Part shown: piece after piece, positions 42,667 through 50,832 of the stretch
How positions within the stretch are numbered: the stretch's first letter is position 1
Layout of the letters: the number at the start of each line of letters is the position of its first letter
Assembly (NCBI GenBank): GCA_029001845.1
Contig: JAREWP010000101.1
Location: 113,061 to 177,060 of the forward strand
Origin: Candidatus Magnetocorallium paracelense
GTDB lineage: Bacteria; Nitrospirota; Thermodesulfovibrionia; Thermodesulfovibrionales; Magnetobacteriaceae
DNA: 64,000 nt
Direction: 5' to 3'
Position numbers and translations under genes: made by a program
Notes under the pieces: generated by a model
Database searches by the model: none
What the model saw: only the letters and a program-made list of their open reading frames with translations
Told to the model about the DNA's origin: nothing

Positions 42667-43674
42667 TTAAGAGTATTTACTTTGTTCAAAATCGAAAAGT
42701 ATCTTTAGCATTCGTCTTAATAACAGAGAGGTCCTTTCAATAGGCTTTTGGGGACACTTTTCTTCAACGTCCCTGTTTAGCAGCCTCGCAGCCAAAGCTT
42801 TGGTCAGGAAATCTCTGTATACTTCAGGCATCCAATTGTATATGGGGTCGGTTTCTATGTCATATATAAAATAGTCCTCTCCTTTTAGAATCACAAAGAG
42901 TTGTCCCCATTTTACACCTGTTATTTCAGAAAGCCGGGCAATTTCCATGGCAAGTTTCTCAGGACACTCTACTCCCCATATAACCTCAAAAGATTCCAAC
43001 GGAGTGCATTGAGGTGATTTTTTGCATAAGACAAGAAGAGGCTTTTCCTGTATAAAATAAATTCTTAAAATTGGACCTTCCAGAAGTTCGGTAAGAAGTA
43101 CCGGAGGCTTGTAAACCGAAACGACGTCATTCCTTTGCTTTTTCAAACAAAGCTGCCATGCAGCCCTGCCGCAAGGCGGACGCCAGAGTAAACTTTCTTT
43201 TTGTTGAGTAAACTCATCAGCTCTTTCAGTGTCGTTTGTACATACAATTTCCGGAACGGAAAAGCCATACCTCCTCAGCTCATCGAGAAGTGAAAACTTC
43301 ATGAAATTCTTAAGATGCGCATCCGGTGGATTTATAATCTCCACGCCACGCCTGTTGAGCTCCTGCAAAATACTATAAAGAAAACTCTGCTTTTGCTGTC
43401 TGATAATATAATCTGCCTGCCATACTGTCCAGTCCGTATTTAGCAAAGGCGTCGGAATAACAGGATTCTCATAATGAAAGGTGTGGTTAAAAACAACATC
43501 AAATCCGGTGAGATCGATCTCGTTCCACAGGATGGATGAATCGCCAATACTGACCGCATCGGTTTCAGGGAGGGATATATCAAAGATATAAGCGCTCTCC
43601 GGTTCTATGTCATTTATCGATGCTTGAAGAGCCTTCATGTCTCTGTTATTATTTGTTATTAATGCAATTTTCAT
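42667..43674 (-). CDS. ATP-grasp-like protein (RimK-related), divergent
   Basis: The 335-residue protein has the layout of ATP-grasp ligases: an N-terminal Rossmann-like part (MKIALITNNNRD, DVVFNHTFHYE), a middle with VEIINPPDAHLKNFMKFSLL and YGFSVPEIVCTND, which matches the template-entry region of RimK-type enzymes, a WRPPCGRAAWQL segment where the glycine-rich ATP loop is expected, and a C-terminal FIYDIETDPIYNW where the metal-binding acidic residues would lie. The loop is not typical, so activity is uncertain. RimK relatives join amino acids or peptides using ATP. The protein is cytoplasmic and has no recognisable substrate gene nearby. Confidence 0.68.
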   Translation of the reverse strand: MKIALITNNNRDMKALQASINDIEPESAYIFDISLPETDAVSIGDSSILWNEIDLTGFDVVFNHTFHYENPVIPTPLLNTDWTVWQADYIIRQQKQSFLYSILQELNRRGVEIINPPDAHLKNFMKFSLLDELRRYGFSVPEIVCTNDTERADEFTQQKESLLWRPPCGRAAWQLCLKKQRNDVVSVYKPPVLLTELLEGPILRIYFIQEKPLLVLCKKSPQCTPLESFEVIWGVECPEKLAMEIARLSEITGVKWGQLFVILKGEDYFIYDIETDPIYNWMPEVYRDFLTKALAARLLNRDVEEKCPQKPIERTSLLLRRMLKILFDFEQSKYS

Positions 43675-43775
43675 CTACGAATTTTAATAAATTTCATTAA
43701 TTTAACGCAACAGGGAGAAAGAAGGGATAGAACTTAATCTCAAGGAATTTCATGTTTATTCCTTGGTATGACAGC

Positions 43776-43902
43776 GACACTTTATATTAATTGTTATTTA
43801 GGCACAAAGTATAAGGCATAAGAAAAATCCAACCTTATGCCTTGTGCCTGTGCGTTTGTTTTTTCACTACCGCCGGGACAGACACGCAGGTCTGCCCCTA
43901 CA
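43776..43902. repeat. R5 (copy 2) followed by a half R6
   Basis: R5 occupies 43776-43812. Next is an inverted pair around AAGTATAAGGCATAAG and CCTTATGCCTTGTGCC, and then GACAGACACGCAGG and TCTGCCCCTAC (43874-43902), half of R6. A small open frame across 43842-44045 is made of these repeats and is not a gene. Confidence 0.6.
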
Positions 43903-44018
43903 ATTTTTATTTTACCGGCACGTTTTGTGCTTTTATGAAGATGAAGTCTTTTGGTAAAAATCAACTTTTAAAGTTCAAGGTTAAGCGACGGGAAAGGTAT
44001 ATTGACAAACAATTGTCC

Positions 44019-44122
44019 TTAAAAACAGCAATCAGTAAAAAGTGATATGCCGGTTATCATGCAAAACGTTGAAAACAGGGGGTTGACAGCTGACTGCTGA
44101 TAGCTGACCGCTGAATGCTTTT
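44019..44122. repeat. R2 element (copy G, degenerate)
   Basis: TTAAAAACAGCAATCAG forms the left end and GTTGACAGCTGACTGCTGAT, GCTGACCGCTGAATGC the right end. The interior is unlike that of copies C and F. Confidence 0.6.
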
Positions 44123-44150
44123 GGGGAGATTATTAAAGGGTTAAAAGGTT

Positions 44151-44312
44151 ATGTATATGATAAAAAGAGACGTAGATATATTATTATTAAAAGAAGCGGT
44201 AAGCATATGTCTGGAAAATGATGACTTATATTTGTACTATCCACTGACAGAAAGATATGGAACGGTTTTATACATTTATAAAATATTACAAAATATCCTC
44301 CTGAAAAAATAG
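44151..44312 (+). CDS. Small hypothetical ORF (53 aa)
   Basis: An open frame of 53 codons starts at ATG 44151 with AAAAGG just upstream and ends at TAG 44310. The product has two tyrosine-rich hydrophobic stretches (DLYLYYPLTERYGTVLYIY) but no clear membrane segment or family. It could be real or chance in this AT-rich sequence. The following region to 44909 contains only repeats. Confidence 0.25.
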   Translation: MYMIKRDVDILLLKEAVSICLENDDLYLYYPLTERYGTVLYIYKILQNILLKK

Positions 44313-44415
44313 TATTTTTATAACTGCTTAGGCCTTTATAATTAAAATCGTTCGCAAAAGGGTCACTATATTTTTTTTACTTATCCCTTGTGCCTGTTGC
44401 CTTATGCCTTAAACC

Positions 44416-44565
44416 GTGTTTGGTGACCGCTTGCCGGCTTAGTTATTATTCTCTTTTAAGGGGGAGAGGGGGTGCGGCACAGTACTCGATACGAAAACGC
44501 TTCTCCACTGTCACCCCTCACCTTAGTCTTCTCCCCTTGAGCAGAGAGGAGACTTAAAAGGAGTT
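44416..44565. repeat. Dispersed repeat R1 (copy 4, opposite orientation)
   Basis: It has TGTTTGGTGACCGCTTGCCG, then a GGGGGAGAGGGGGTGCGGCA, AGTACTCGATACG and CTTCTCCACTGTCACCCCTC middle (matching 3021-3149 in reverse), and ends with TCTCCCCTTGAGCAGAGAGG. Confidence 0.75.
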
Positions 44566-44604
44566 TTTTTAGGACGTTACTATAGAACTTCTATATCGTG
44601 TAAC

Positions 44605-44672
44605 TAAACAATATTGCAGAATTGCAACTTTATACAATAACTAAATTGCAGAATTGCAGTTTTGCAATTTCA
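44605..44672. repeat. TTGCAGAATTGCA direct and inverted repeats
   Basis: Two copies of ATTGCAGAATTGCA, spaced by 36 bases, are followed by TTTTGCAATTT. The rest of 44673-44909 holds the presumed promoter of the small secreted repeat protein, including an ACAGTT...AACTGT inverted repeat at ~44822-44842, but I cannot name a regulator. Confidence 0.5.
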
Positions 44673-44909
44673 AACAAGAAAAATCGGGCTAAGATACTTA
44701 TGGTATTTTGAAACTCCCCGATGTTAAAGCATTCACTTTTAAATAAACGCTCCGTTCTCATATATTTAAATAATCTTAATAGTACACTTGCAGCAGGCAC
44801 ATTTTGTGCTTAGTAGTTTGTACAGTTACTTATTTCAACTGTAACAACAAAAAACTTCTACTGTAAATAGTGGAAAAAATCATTTCATGGAAAGGAGGTG
44901 ATGACAGTC

Positions 44910-45206
44910 ATGACAAAAAGCAGATTGATTTTAGTGTTTACCTTTGTCGTAGCAATGCTTTTTCTTATGGACGCTGAAAATCGACAGGCAGAGGCTGCCT
45001 ATTGGGACGAAATCTATGTTGCCGTATCTCCAAAAGCAGCAACGCCTGTGAATACTGACGGCGGAGTAACAGAAGACGAGTATTGGCAGGACGCGTATGT
45101 AGCTATATCCCCGAAAATGAAAGTAGCGATCAATACTGACGGCGGAGTAACTTCAGACATATACTGGACCGAGACTTTTATTCTCGTGTCGCCGCTTATT
45201 TCCTGA
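44910..45206 (+). CDS. Small secreted protein with 27-residue tandem repeats
   Basis: With the ATG at 44910, seven bases after a full GGAGGTGAT site, the protein has 98 residues; GTG 44898 and ATG 44901 are too close to that site. Residues 1-30 are a signal peptide (membrane stretch then AEAA). The mature part is two exact-length 27-residue units and a 14-residue partial third, each opening with YW and containing a Y/F-x-V-SP core, and the two full units share NTDGGVT. No cysteine is present. I know no family for it. It stands at the head of the locus with a Cys-rich protein, a MauG-type dihaem protein and a YtkA lipoprotein, so it may be a periplasmic partner or substrate of these. Confidence 0.75.
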   Translation: MTKSRLILVFTFVVAMLFLMDAENRQAEAAYWDEIYVAVSPKAATPVNTDGGVTEDEYWQDAYVAISPKMKVAINTDGGVTSDIYWTETFILVSPLIS

Positions 45207-45314
45207 TTTGCCTGTAATTACTCAAAACCAATATTGCTAACATGTCACAACGCCATGAAGTATCTTGAAAATAACGTAATTCATGGTAAAAAATTTAAAA
45301 AATAAGGAGTCATT

Positions 45315-45671
45315 ATGATGAAACATTTGAAGGTATTACCTGTAGTATTTAGTTTATTTTTATTCGGTGCTTTTATGTTTGCATCATTACTTGATGTAAA
45401 CGCTGAGGAGACAGGGCTTAAAAAAGGCGACTTTGCATATGTTTGTAAAGCAGGAGAGGGATGCGGTAAGTTTGAAATGGCTACTTTGGATTCAAAAGAG
45501 TGTAAATGCGGAGTTGAAAAAGAAAAAGCACATGTTCTGAAAATATCGGGAAGTGTCGCTGTCCTTTGTCAGTGCGGCGGAATGTGCGCCTGCGATTTAC
45601 ATCCAAATAACCCATACTTATGCGGGTGCGGTTCTCCGGTCAAAGTTGTTAGAATCAGCGGTGCAAACTAA
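45315..45671 (+). CDS. Secreted cysteine-rich protein
   Basis: The 118-residue protein has a signal peptide (to about residue 31, VNAEE) and ten cysteines in a mature region of about 85 residues. Eight are in four CxC pairs (CKC, CQC, CAC, CGC). A central KEKAHVLKISGSVAVLCQCGG stretch resembles small metal- or haem-delivering domains, but I cannot assign a family. There is no CxxCH motif. It could bind copper or zinc in the periplasm. An AAGGAG eight bases before the ATG supports the start. It lies 108 bases after the small repeat protein and 174 before the dihaem peroxidase-like gene. Confidence 0.78.
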   Translation: MMKHLKVLPVVFSLFLFGAFMFASLLDVNAEETGLKKGDFAYVCKAGEGCGKFEMATLDSKECKCGVEKEKAHVLKISGSVAVLCQCGGMCACDLHPNNPYLCGCGSPVKVVRISGAN

Positions 45672-45782
45672 AGGTATATTGGTTTTTGCACAGGTTTGGT
45701 TATGCAACTTGAAAGCATATCAATTTTTATATTTCAATGTAAGTTTATGAGCTATAAGCCTGCGCGAACTGTTGGTTAACCG

Positions 45783-45808
45783 AACTCCGGCGCAGGCTGA
45801 AGCCTGCG
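45783..45808. repeat. GCAGGCTGAAGCCTGC palindrome
   Basis: The sequence GGCGCAGGCTGAAGCCTGCG is a palindrome with a TGA loop, of a kind common between genes in many environmental genomes. It lies in the gap before the MauG-type gene. Confidence 0.6.
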
Positions 45809-45845
45809 GTTACATCTATAAAATCCGCCAAAGGAGTACAGAGAG

Positions 45846-47114
45846 ATGAAAAATAAAACAATCTCTTCCATGGTCTGTTTATCGATAATCCTGTGTCTAC
45901 TGCTCATTTCGGAAGAAGGAACATGCTTCGCCTTTGACAAAGGGTTGCATAAATGGAGTAAAAAGGAGATAGAAACTCTTAAAAGCCTGTGGATAGGATC
46001 TCTTCCGCCATTACCAAAAGATCCTGCGAACAGGTATGCCGACGACTCAAAAGCCGCTGCTTTGGGTAAGAAATTGTTTTTTGATGTATTATTAAGCGGA
46101 GACGGAAGAGTCTCCTGCTCTACATGCCATCAACCTGAATACTACTTCACCGATCCCTTACCAAGGTCGCACGGTGTAGGCATCACCACAAGAAGGTCGA
46201 TGCCTTTGGCGGGCGCAGCATATTACTCCTTTTTTTTCTGGGACGGAAGGGCGGACAGTTTATGGGCGCAGGCTTTGGGGCCTCCTGAAAGCGAGAAGGA
46301 GCACGGCATTAGCAGAACATATTGTGCTCACCATATAGAGGAGAACTATAAGAACGACTATGAAGAGGTTTTCGGAACATTGCCGGAATTTCCGTCTCAC
46401 TCATGTCCTGCACATGCAAAACCCGATACCGGCAACCTTGAAGCCTATAAGGCATGGCTGTCCATTCCTTATGACAAACGAAAAGAGATTACTACGGTCT
46501 ATGTTAATATGGGTAAAGCAATTGCAGCCTTTGTCAGATTAATTGTACCGGGACCATCAAGGTTTGATAATTATGTAGAGGCGCTTATAAAAGGTGACAA
46601 TGAGACGATGGCGGATATACTTGGCGATGACGAAGTTTCGGGACTGAAACTGTTTATCGGAAAGGCGAAATGCATTAACTGCCACAATGGACCGCTCTTT
46701 ACAAACAGTGAATTTCACAATATCGGCGTACCTGCTCATATGGACTTGCCATTCGACCCCGGACGTTCCGAAGGGATAAGGAAATTAATCTCAAGCGAAT
46801 TTAACTGTCTTACTAAGCACAGTGACGGCAATGCTTCCTCCGATTGCGATGATCTGCTTTTTCTGGATACCGATACAGGAAAATATTACGGCGCATTTAA
46901 AACACCAACATTAAGAAACGTCACAGATCGTCCTCCTTACATGCATGCCGGTCAGTTTAAAACAGTGAGGGAAGTACTTGAGTTTTACAGATCCGTAAGC
47001 CCCGGTGGAGATGTACGTAGTGATCTTGAACACTCCGATTTAACTGACATTGAGATCGTTCAAATAGAAACATTTTTACAAACCTTAAGCGGGCCAATTG
47101 TATATGCGAAATAA
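45846..47114 (+). CDS. Dihaem cytochrome c peroxidase/MauG-family protein
   Basis: The 422-residue protein has a signal peptide (to ~30) and two c-type haem sites, CSTCH (91-95) and CINCH (276-280). LGKKLFFDVLLSGDGRVSCS, FFWDGRADSLWAQALGP (with the inter-haem Trp at ~132) and PTLRNVTDRPPYMHAGQF are family hallmarks. Members either reduce peroxide (CcpA) or oxidise a partner protein at Trp/Tyr (MauG, MbnH). An insertion at ~145-200 carries extra cysteines (TYCAHH, SHSCPAH). It is periplasmic and needs cytochrome maturation. The neighbours, a YtkA-type copper-like lipoprotein downstream and a YW-repeat secreted protein upstream, lean towards the protein-modifying branch, but this is inference. 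Confidence 0.9.
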   Translation: MKNKTISSMVCLSIILCLLLISEEGTCFAFDKGLHKWSKKEIETLKSLWIGSLPPLPKDPANRYADDSKAAALGKKLFFDVLLSGDGRVSCSTCHQPEYYFTDPLPRSHGVGITTRRSMPLAGAAYYSFFFWDGRADSLWAQALGPPESEKEHGISRTYCAHHIEENYKNDYEEVFGTLPEFPSHSCPAHAKPDTGNLEAYKAWLSIPYDKRKEITTVYVNMGKAIAAFVRLIVPGPSRFDNYVEALIKGDNETMADILGDDEVSGLKLFIGKAKCINCHNGPLFTNSEFHNIGVPAHMDLPFDPGRSEGIRKLISSEFNCLTKHSDGNASSDCDDLLFLDTDTGKYYGAFKTPTLRNVTDRPPYMHAGQFKTVREVLEFYRSVSPGGDVRSDLEHSDLTDIEIVQIETFLQTLSGPIVYAK

Positions 47115-47131
47115 TCGCAGGGAGAGAAATT

Positions 47132-47998
47132 ATGAAAATAATTAGTGTCATAGCACTTATCTTTTTTATTTTTTTACAGGGATGCGGGAGCACGGGAGAA
47201 CAGCCGGTTGCATATGATCAGGATCATTCTAAGCCTCATAAACACGACAGCAGCGAAACAGGCAAGCTGACAAAGCACTATGAAGAGAGCATCTTCCGGC
47301 TTTCGGAGAAGGGGCGGTACAGTGTGGAAATGCTTTTAAGAAGCGGTGAGTTGAAAACCGGGGTCAATACAATCGATATCATTGTGCATGACAAACATGA
47401 CAACGACGTCACAGGCGCCAAAGTAAAGGTGGTTCCCTGGATGCCGGAGATGGGGCATGGCGTATTTGAAACTCCACTCATTACGGAAAAGGGAGGAGGG
47501 CTTTATAATGTAGAAAATGTGATCTTTTCCATGAGCGGCCATTGGGAACTGAAAATATCGATAAACAAAGATGGTCTTGAAGACAGGGTGGTATTCGATC
47601 TGCCTCAGGTAGGATTCACCCATGGACATAAAAAAAGAGCAATGCCCAAACCATCGGAAATGGATATCTCCAAGTCAAAGAAAACGGATAAGGAGCTATA
47701 CACGGTGTCATATGAAAGTAATTCCAAACCGATACCGGTAAACAAGATGCACAGATGGCTTGTGAGAGTAACGGACAAAGCAGGTCAGCCCGTCAGTAAT
47801 GCTGAAATTACTTTTACCGGAGATATGCCGGAACATGGTCACGGCATGCCGACAGCACCGAAAGTTATAAAAAAACTCGATGACGGTTATTATATTGTTG
47901 GCGGAATAAAGTTTAATATGCCCGGGTGGTGGATTATTACTATTTCAATAAAAAACCGGGGTCATATCGATAAAGCGAGTTTTCAAATTATGCTGTGA
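47132..47998 (+). CDS. Lipoprotein with two YtkA/FixH-like domains
   Basis: The 288-residue protein has a lipoprotein signal (FFIFLQGCG, lipid-modified Cys18), a His-rich linker (QDHSKPHKHDSSET) and two Ig-like YtkA-type domains at ~50-155 and ~190-285. Each domain has the same core, PWMPEMGHG and TGDMPEHGHGMP, followed by a YNVENVIFSMSGHWELKISI-like or GYYIVGGIKFNMPGWW strand pair. The Met/His clusters suggest copper binding, as in related periplasmic copper proteins. It starts 17 bases after the MauG-type gene, so the two form one operon. Repeat R2 (half copy) begins right after the stop. Confidence 0.85.
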   Translation: MKIISVIALIFFIFLQGCGSTGEQPVAYDQDHSKPHKHDSSETGKLTKHYEESIFRLSEKGRYSVEMLLRSGELKTGVNTIDIIVHDKHDNDVTGAKVKVVPWMPEMGHGVFETPLITEKGGGLYNVENVIFSMSGHWELKISINKDGLEDRVVFDLPQVGFTHGHKKRAMPKPSEMDISKSKKTDKELYTVSYESNSKPIPVNKMHRWLVRVTDKAGQPVSNAEITFTGDMPEHGHGMPTAPKVIKKLDDGYYIVGGIKFNMPGWWIITISIKNRGHIDKASFQIML

Positions 47999-48002
47999 TC
48001 GT

Positions 48003-48079
48003 AAAAAAGCCGGTCAGCTGTCAGCGATCAGCCTTCAGCTAAGTAAAGAATTGATGTTATGCCGTTCACCTTACAGGAC
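48003..48079. repeat. R2 half element (copy E)
   Basis: GCCGGTCAGCTGTCAGCGAT and CAGCCTTCAGCTAAGTAAAG match the left end of copy F at 60420, and the GTTCACCTTACAGG core follows. The right half is missing; the element ends at the stop codon of the minus-strand gene at 48080. It lies between two convergent genes. Confidence 0.65.
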
Positions 48080-49423
48080 TTACTTATAACGCCAGGCGCT
48101 GCCTCTTACATTTTTATAATATACTGTAATTGGCAGCTTATTCGGGTTCAGGAGCCAGATATCCCGATCACCGCTAAAACCGTTGAATTCTGTTTTTGCA
48201 ATTCCTCTTTCAGGAGAGAATCTTTCCTCTTCGGGATAGGACGTTTCCTTAAGAGACCATGAGAAATTACTGAAATGGTTTACCATATCCCCGGCTTTTG
48301 CTTTTCCGATTCTTACTTTTCCGTCAGCAGGAATAATAATACTTTCGTCCCACCATCTTTTCTTGAGTTTCTCTCTTGTTTTTTTCCACAAAAAGACCTC
48401 TGTATTCTCTCCGCTCAGGAAAAGCTGTGTAGGGACGAGCATTGCGTGGCTGTATTGAAAAGCGATCTTTTCCGGAATTGCAGATGAAGATATTTTTAAA
48501 ACCTTTCTGTCCGATTGAGCTTTGAATGAATTTTCCGAAATATAATAGATATCTTCTCTGGCAGGATCAAAACGATCCTCTATTTTGGCCCAGGTTTTTC
48601 CAACAAAAATCTTTCTGGGCGTACCATATTTTTTCTCGAAAAATCGGATGGATGCATTAAAAATCTCTTTTTTGTCAACATATTTACGGGCCTCTTTCAG
48701 GTAACGCCTGAATTTCTTTTCAGACTTTTGCTCTACCGCCAGTTTAATTAATTGCTGTCCTATTTCGACGCTGTATTTTCCTCTGCCCTGGCGATTGGCC
48801 TTTTTTAAAAAAAATAACTTCCGAGAGCCGCCGTATAACTGACTCATATCATGGTAATATTGAGCGATATTATCTCTTATCGTTTTGTCATAAGCAATGG
48901 CAAGAGAAAAGAGTTCCTCTGAGTTTTTTATGCCTTCAACGCCTTTTGCAAATAAAAGAGCCGCCACTTCTCTGTTCAGCCTTCTGTCATAAACGATAGC
49001 TTTATTAAAAAAATCCTCTGCCAGCCTTATGTTCAACAACCCGCCTTTGCCGATTTTCCCGATACCGGTCTTTATATACTCTTTACCTATTTTATTGCCA
49101 TAATTACTGTCGATTCCATAGGCATGGGCAAAGCTCTCTTCAGCGTTTTTTTGCTCGTTCAGATCAAGAAAGCATTTGGCTAAAAGATAATGGAGTTCAG
49201 GATCTTCGGGATGCATTTTGACTTCCGCCTGCAGCGAAAGTACTGCAGGATCGTTCAGTTTGTCAGTGACGGCGGAATAGGGTGTTTTTTCTGTATCCTT
49301 ACTTGCAGAACCATCGACGGGGCAAAAAAAAGCCGTAAGAACTGAAAGATTCAGAAAAAGAACTACTAATGTCTTGTACAACAAAGAAAGCATTTTGAAC
49401 AACAAATAGTATATACATTTCAA
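48080..49423 (-). CDS. Exported TPR-like protein of unknown function
   Basis: The 447-residue protein has an N-terminal hydrophobic export segment (~10-35), then TPR-like helical repeats (~55-260; HPEDPELHYLLAKCFLDL is the clearest unit). The C-terminal part (~280-447) is beta-rich with many aromatic residues (IYYISENSFKA, WKKTREKLKKRWWDES, FSNFSWSLKETSY). The C-terminal part is unknown to me. It has no clear operon partner and is convergent with the YtkA lipoprotein. The start may be the ATG at 49423 or 49393; neither has a ribosome site. Confidence 0.7.
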   Translation of the reverse strand: MKCIYYLLFKMLSLLYKTLVVLFLNLSVLTAFFCPVDGSASKDTEKTPYSAVTDKLNDPAVLSLQAEVKMHPEDPELHYLLAKCFLDLNEQKNAEESFAHAYGIDSNYGNKIGKEYIKTGIGKIGKGGLLNIRLAEDFFNKAIVYDRRLNREVAALLFAKGVEGIKNSEELFSLAIAYDKTIRDNIAQYYHDMSQLYGGSRKLFFLKKANRQGRGKYSVEIGQQLIKLAVEQKSEKKFRRYLKEARKYVDKKEIFNASIRFFEKKYGTPRKIFVGKTWAKIEDRFDPAREDIYYISENSFKAQSDRKVLKISSSAIPEKIAFQYSHAMLVPTQLFLSGENTEVFLWKKTREKLKKRWWDESIIIPADGKVRIGKAKAGDMVNHFSNFSWSLKETSYPEEERFSPERGIAKTEFNGFSGDRDIWLLNPNKLPITVYYKNVRGSAWRYK

Positions 49424-49533
49424 AAGCCTTAAATCTACAAAAAAAGTAATTATTTTGCACTTATTTACCTAATATCGGACCGATGCCTGATCGGTTTCGC
49501 TTTTTTTTTATCGTAACTACTATTAGGTAATTA

Positions 49534-49635
49534 GCTGAAGTAAAAAATCAAATGGCCCGGGAGTGTCGGCAAATAAAAAGCTTAGATTTTTATTGAGAAC
49601 GTATGTTTTACCTAATAGTCTTCAGCCTTTAGTCT
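49534..49635. repeat. Miniature inverted-repeat element R3 (copy 2, inverted)
   Basis: It contains GCTGAAGTAAAAAATCAAAT, GGCCCGGGAGTGTCGG, AATAAAAAGCTTAGATTTTT, ACGTATGTTTTACC and TCTTCAGCCTTTAGTCT, the reverse complement of 25400-25509 with about ten differences. The remaining 49424-49913 sequence shows no gene. Confidence 0.85.
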
Positions 49636-49913
49636 AAACTCCTAAGCAAAAAACATCGGCCAAAAGAAGCAGGCTGTTCGATAAGGGTTAACTGCGAATT
49701 CATGTCTACATAGAGCCGCATATTGAGAATTTCCTCTGGAAGTGATAAAATGTAGTGACGTTAAAAAAGTTCGGTCTCCTGGTGACGCTTTTCGGTTGAT
49801 TCAGAAAATAACTGACACTGCGCCGGAAGCAGTCAATGAGCTTTTAAAATGGAAGTTTTTGCAAACAAAGCACTGATGCGATATGAACGATCCCGGCATA
49901 TAACAGAGAGATA

Positions 49914-50054
49914 ATGAATTATACTTTACTGATTTCAGCCATAGTTTTAGCGTTCATCATTTGCCTTCTTCTTTTTCTGCTTTTTAAGAGCAGAGAAGAG
50001 GACCATAACAATTTCTCTCAAAAATGCTCGACAAGTAATAACAGGAAGAGATGA
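49914..50054 (+). CDS. Small single-span membrane protein (46 aa)
   Basis: The frame begins at ATG 49914 after GAGAG and ends at TGA 50052. Residues ~3-24 form one hydrophobic segment rich in Leu, Ile and Phe, followed by a positively charged tail KSREEDHNN...NNRKR. The length and layout suit a small inner-membrane protein with a cytoplasmic tail. It has no recognised family and lies 124 bases upstream of the thioredoxin gene on the same strand. Confidence 0.5.
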   Translation: MNYTLLISAIVLAFIICLLLFLLFKSREEDHNNFSQKCSTSNNRKR

Positions 50055-50178
50055 ATCAGGTTTGAAGTGTTAAAGAACGTGGATCGTTCTTATGTATATA
50101 AAAAATACCCCCTTCGCTCCGCTTTTGAACATCACGCCGAGAAGAAGAAAAAAACGGAAAAGCAAAAAGGAGGAAAAA

Positions 50179-50622
50179 ATGCCTGAAAATAGTATTTTAC
50201 TGAAATGTTCATCCTGTAAAACACTTAACCGCCTTCCTTCCTCAAGGCTTAAGGACAGCCCGAAGTGCGGGAAGTGTAAACAAGAACTCGATTTTCCTGT
50301 AAAACCGGTACAGGTTAAAACATCTGACTTCGATCATGAGTTAACCAACTGGCCGAGTCTGGTTTTGGTCGATTTCTTTGCTACCTGGTGCGGGCCGTGC
50401 CGTATGATGGAACCGGTATTAAACGAATTGGCGGAAAAGCGGGCAGGACGGCTGAAGATATTAAAAGTAGATGTCGATAGCGAACCGGAACCGGCAAGGC
50501 GTTTCGGTGTTAATTCCACTCCTACGCTGATACTGTTTGTCAAAGGGCGAAAAATTAATCAGATATCGGGCGCACTAAACAAAGAGCAACTTGATGCATG
50601 GATTGATTCATCAGTTAACTGA
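50179..50622 (+). CDS. Thioredoxin of the Trx2/TrxC type with N-terminal zinc ribbon
   Basis: With the ATG at 50179, preceded by AAGGAGG at an ideal distance, the protein has 147 residues. The N-terminus has a four-Cys zinc ribbon (CSSC at ~9-12 and CGKC at ~30-33), and the thioredoxin domain has the active site WCGPC inside VDFFATWCGPCRMMEPVL, plus the cis-Pro in NSTPTLILF. This is the TrxC layout (139 residues in E. coli). It should reduce disulphides in the cytoplasm, with the zinc ribbon acting as an oxidation sensor. The longer frame from 50092 adds 29 basic residues and has no ribosome site. Confidence 0.95.
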   Translation: MPENSILLKCSSCKTLNRLPSSRLKDSPKCGKCKQELDFPVKPVQVKTSDFDHELTNWPSLVLVDFFATWCGPCRMMEPVLNELAEKRAGRLKILKVDVDSEPEPARRFGVNSTPTLILFVKGRKINQISGALNKEQLDAWIDSSVN

Positions 50623-50832
50623 GGTAAATAATAGTGAGTATTAAATCGAAGAGATTCAGTTCTAAAGAACAGAGGTTCTTTTTCGAGTACTCACAATAAC
50701 GGACAGTTACATATCGTCTGACCCCTTGCAGAAACTGATCATCGTTATTGTTTACACCATTGTTATCTAAATTTGCTATGTGTTAGAATGTAACGTGTAA
50801 TACAATAATTTATTCAGGATGAATAACAACCG

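Noticed and set aside
43842..44045. 67-codon plus-strand frame
   Set aside because: It is composed of the half R6 copy and other repeat sequence.
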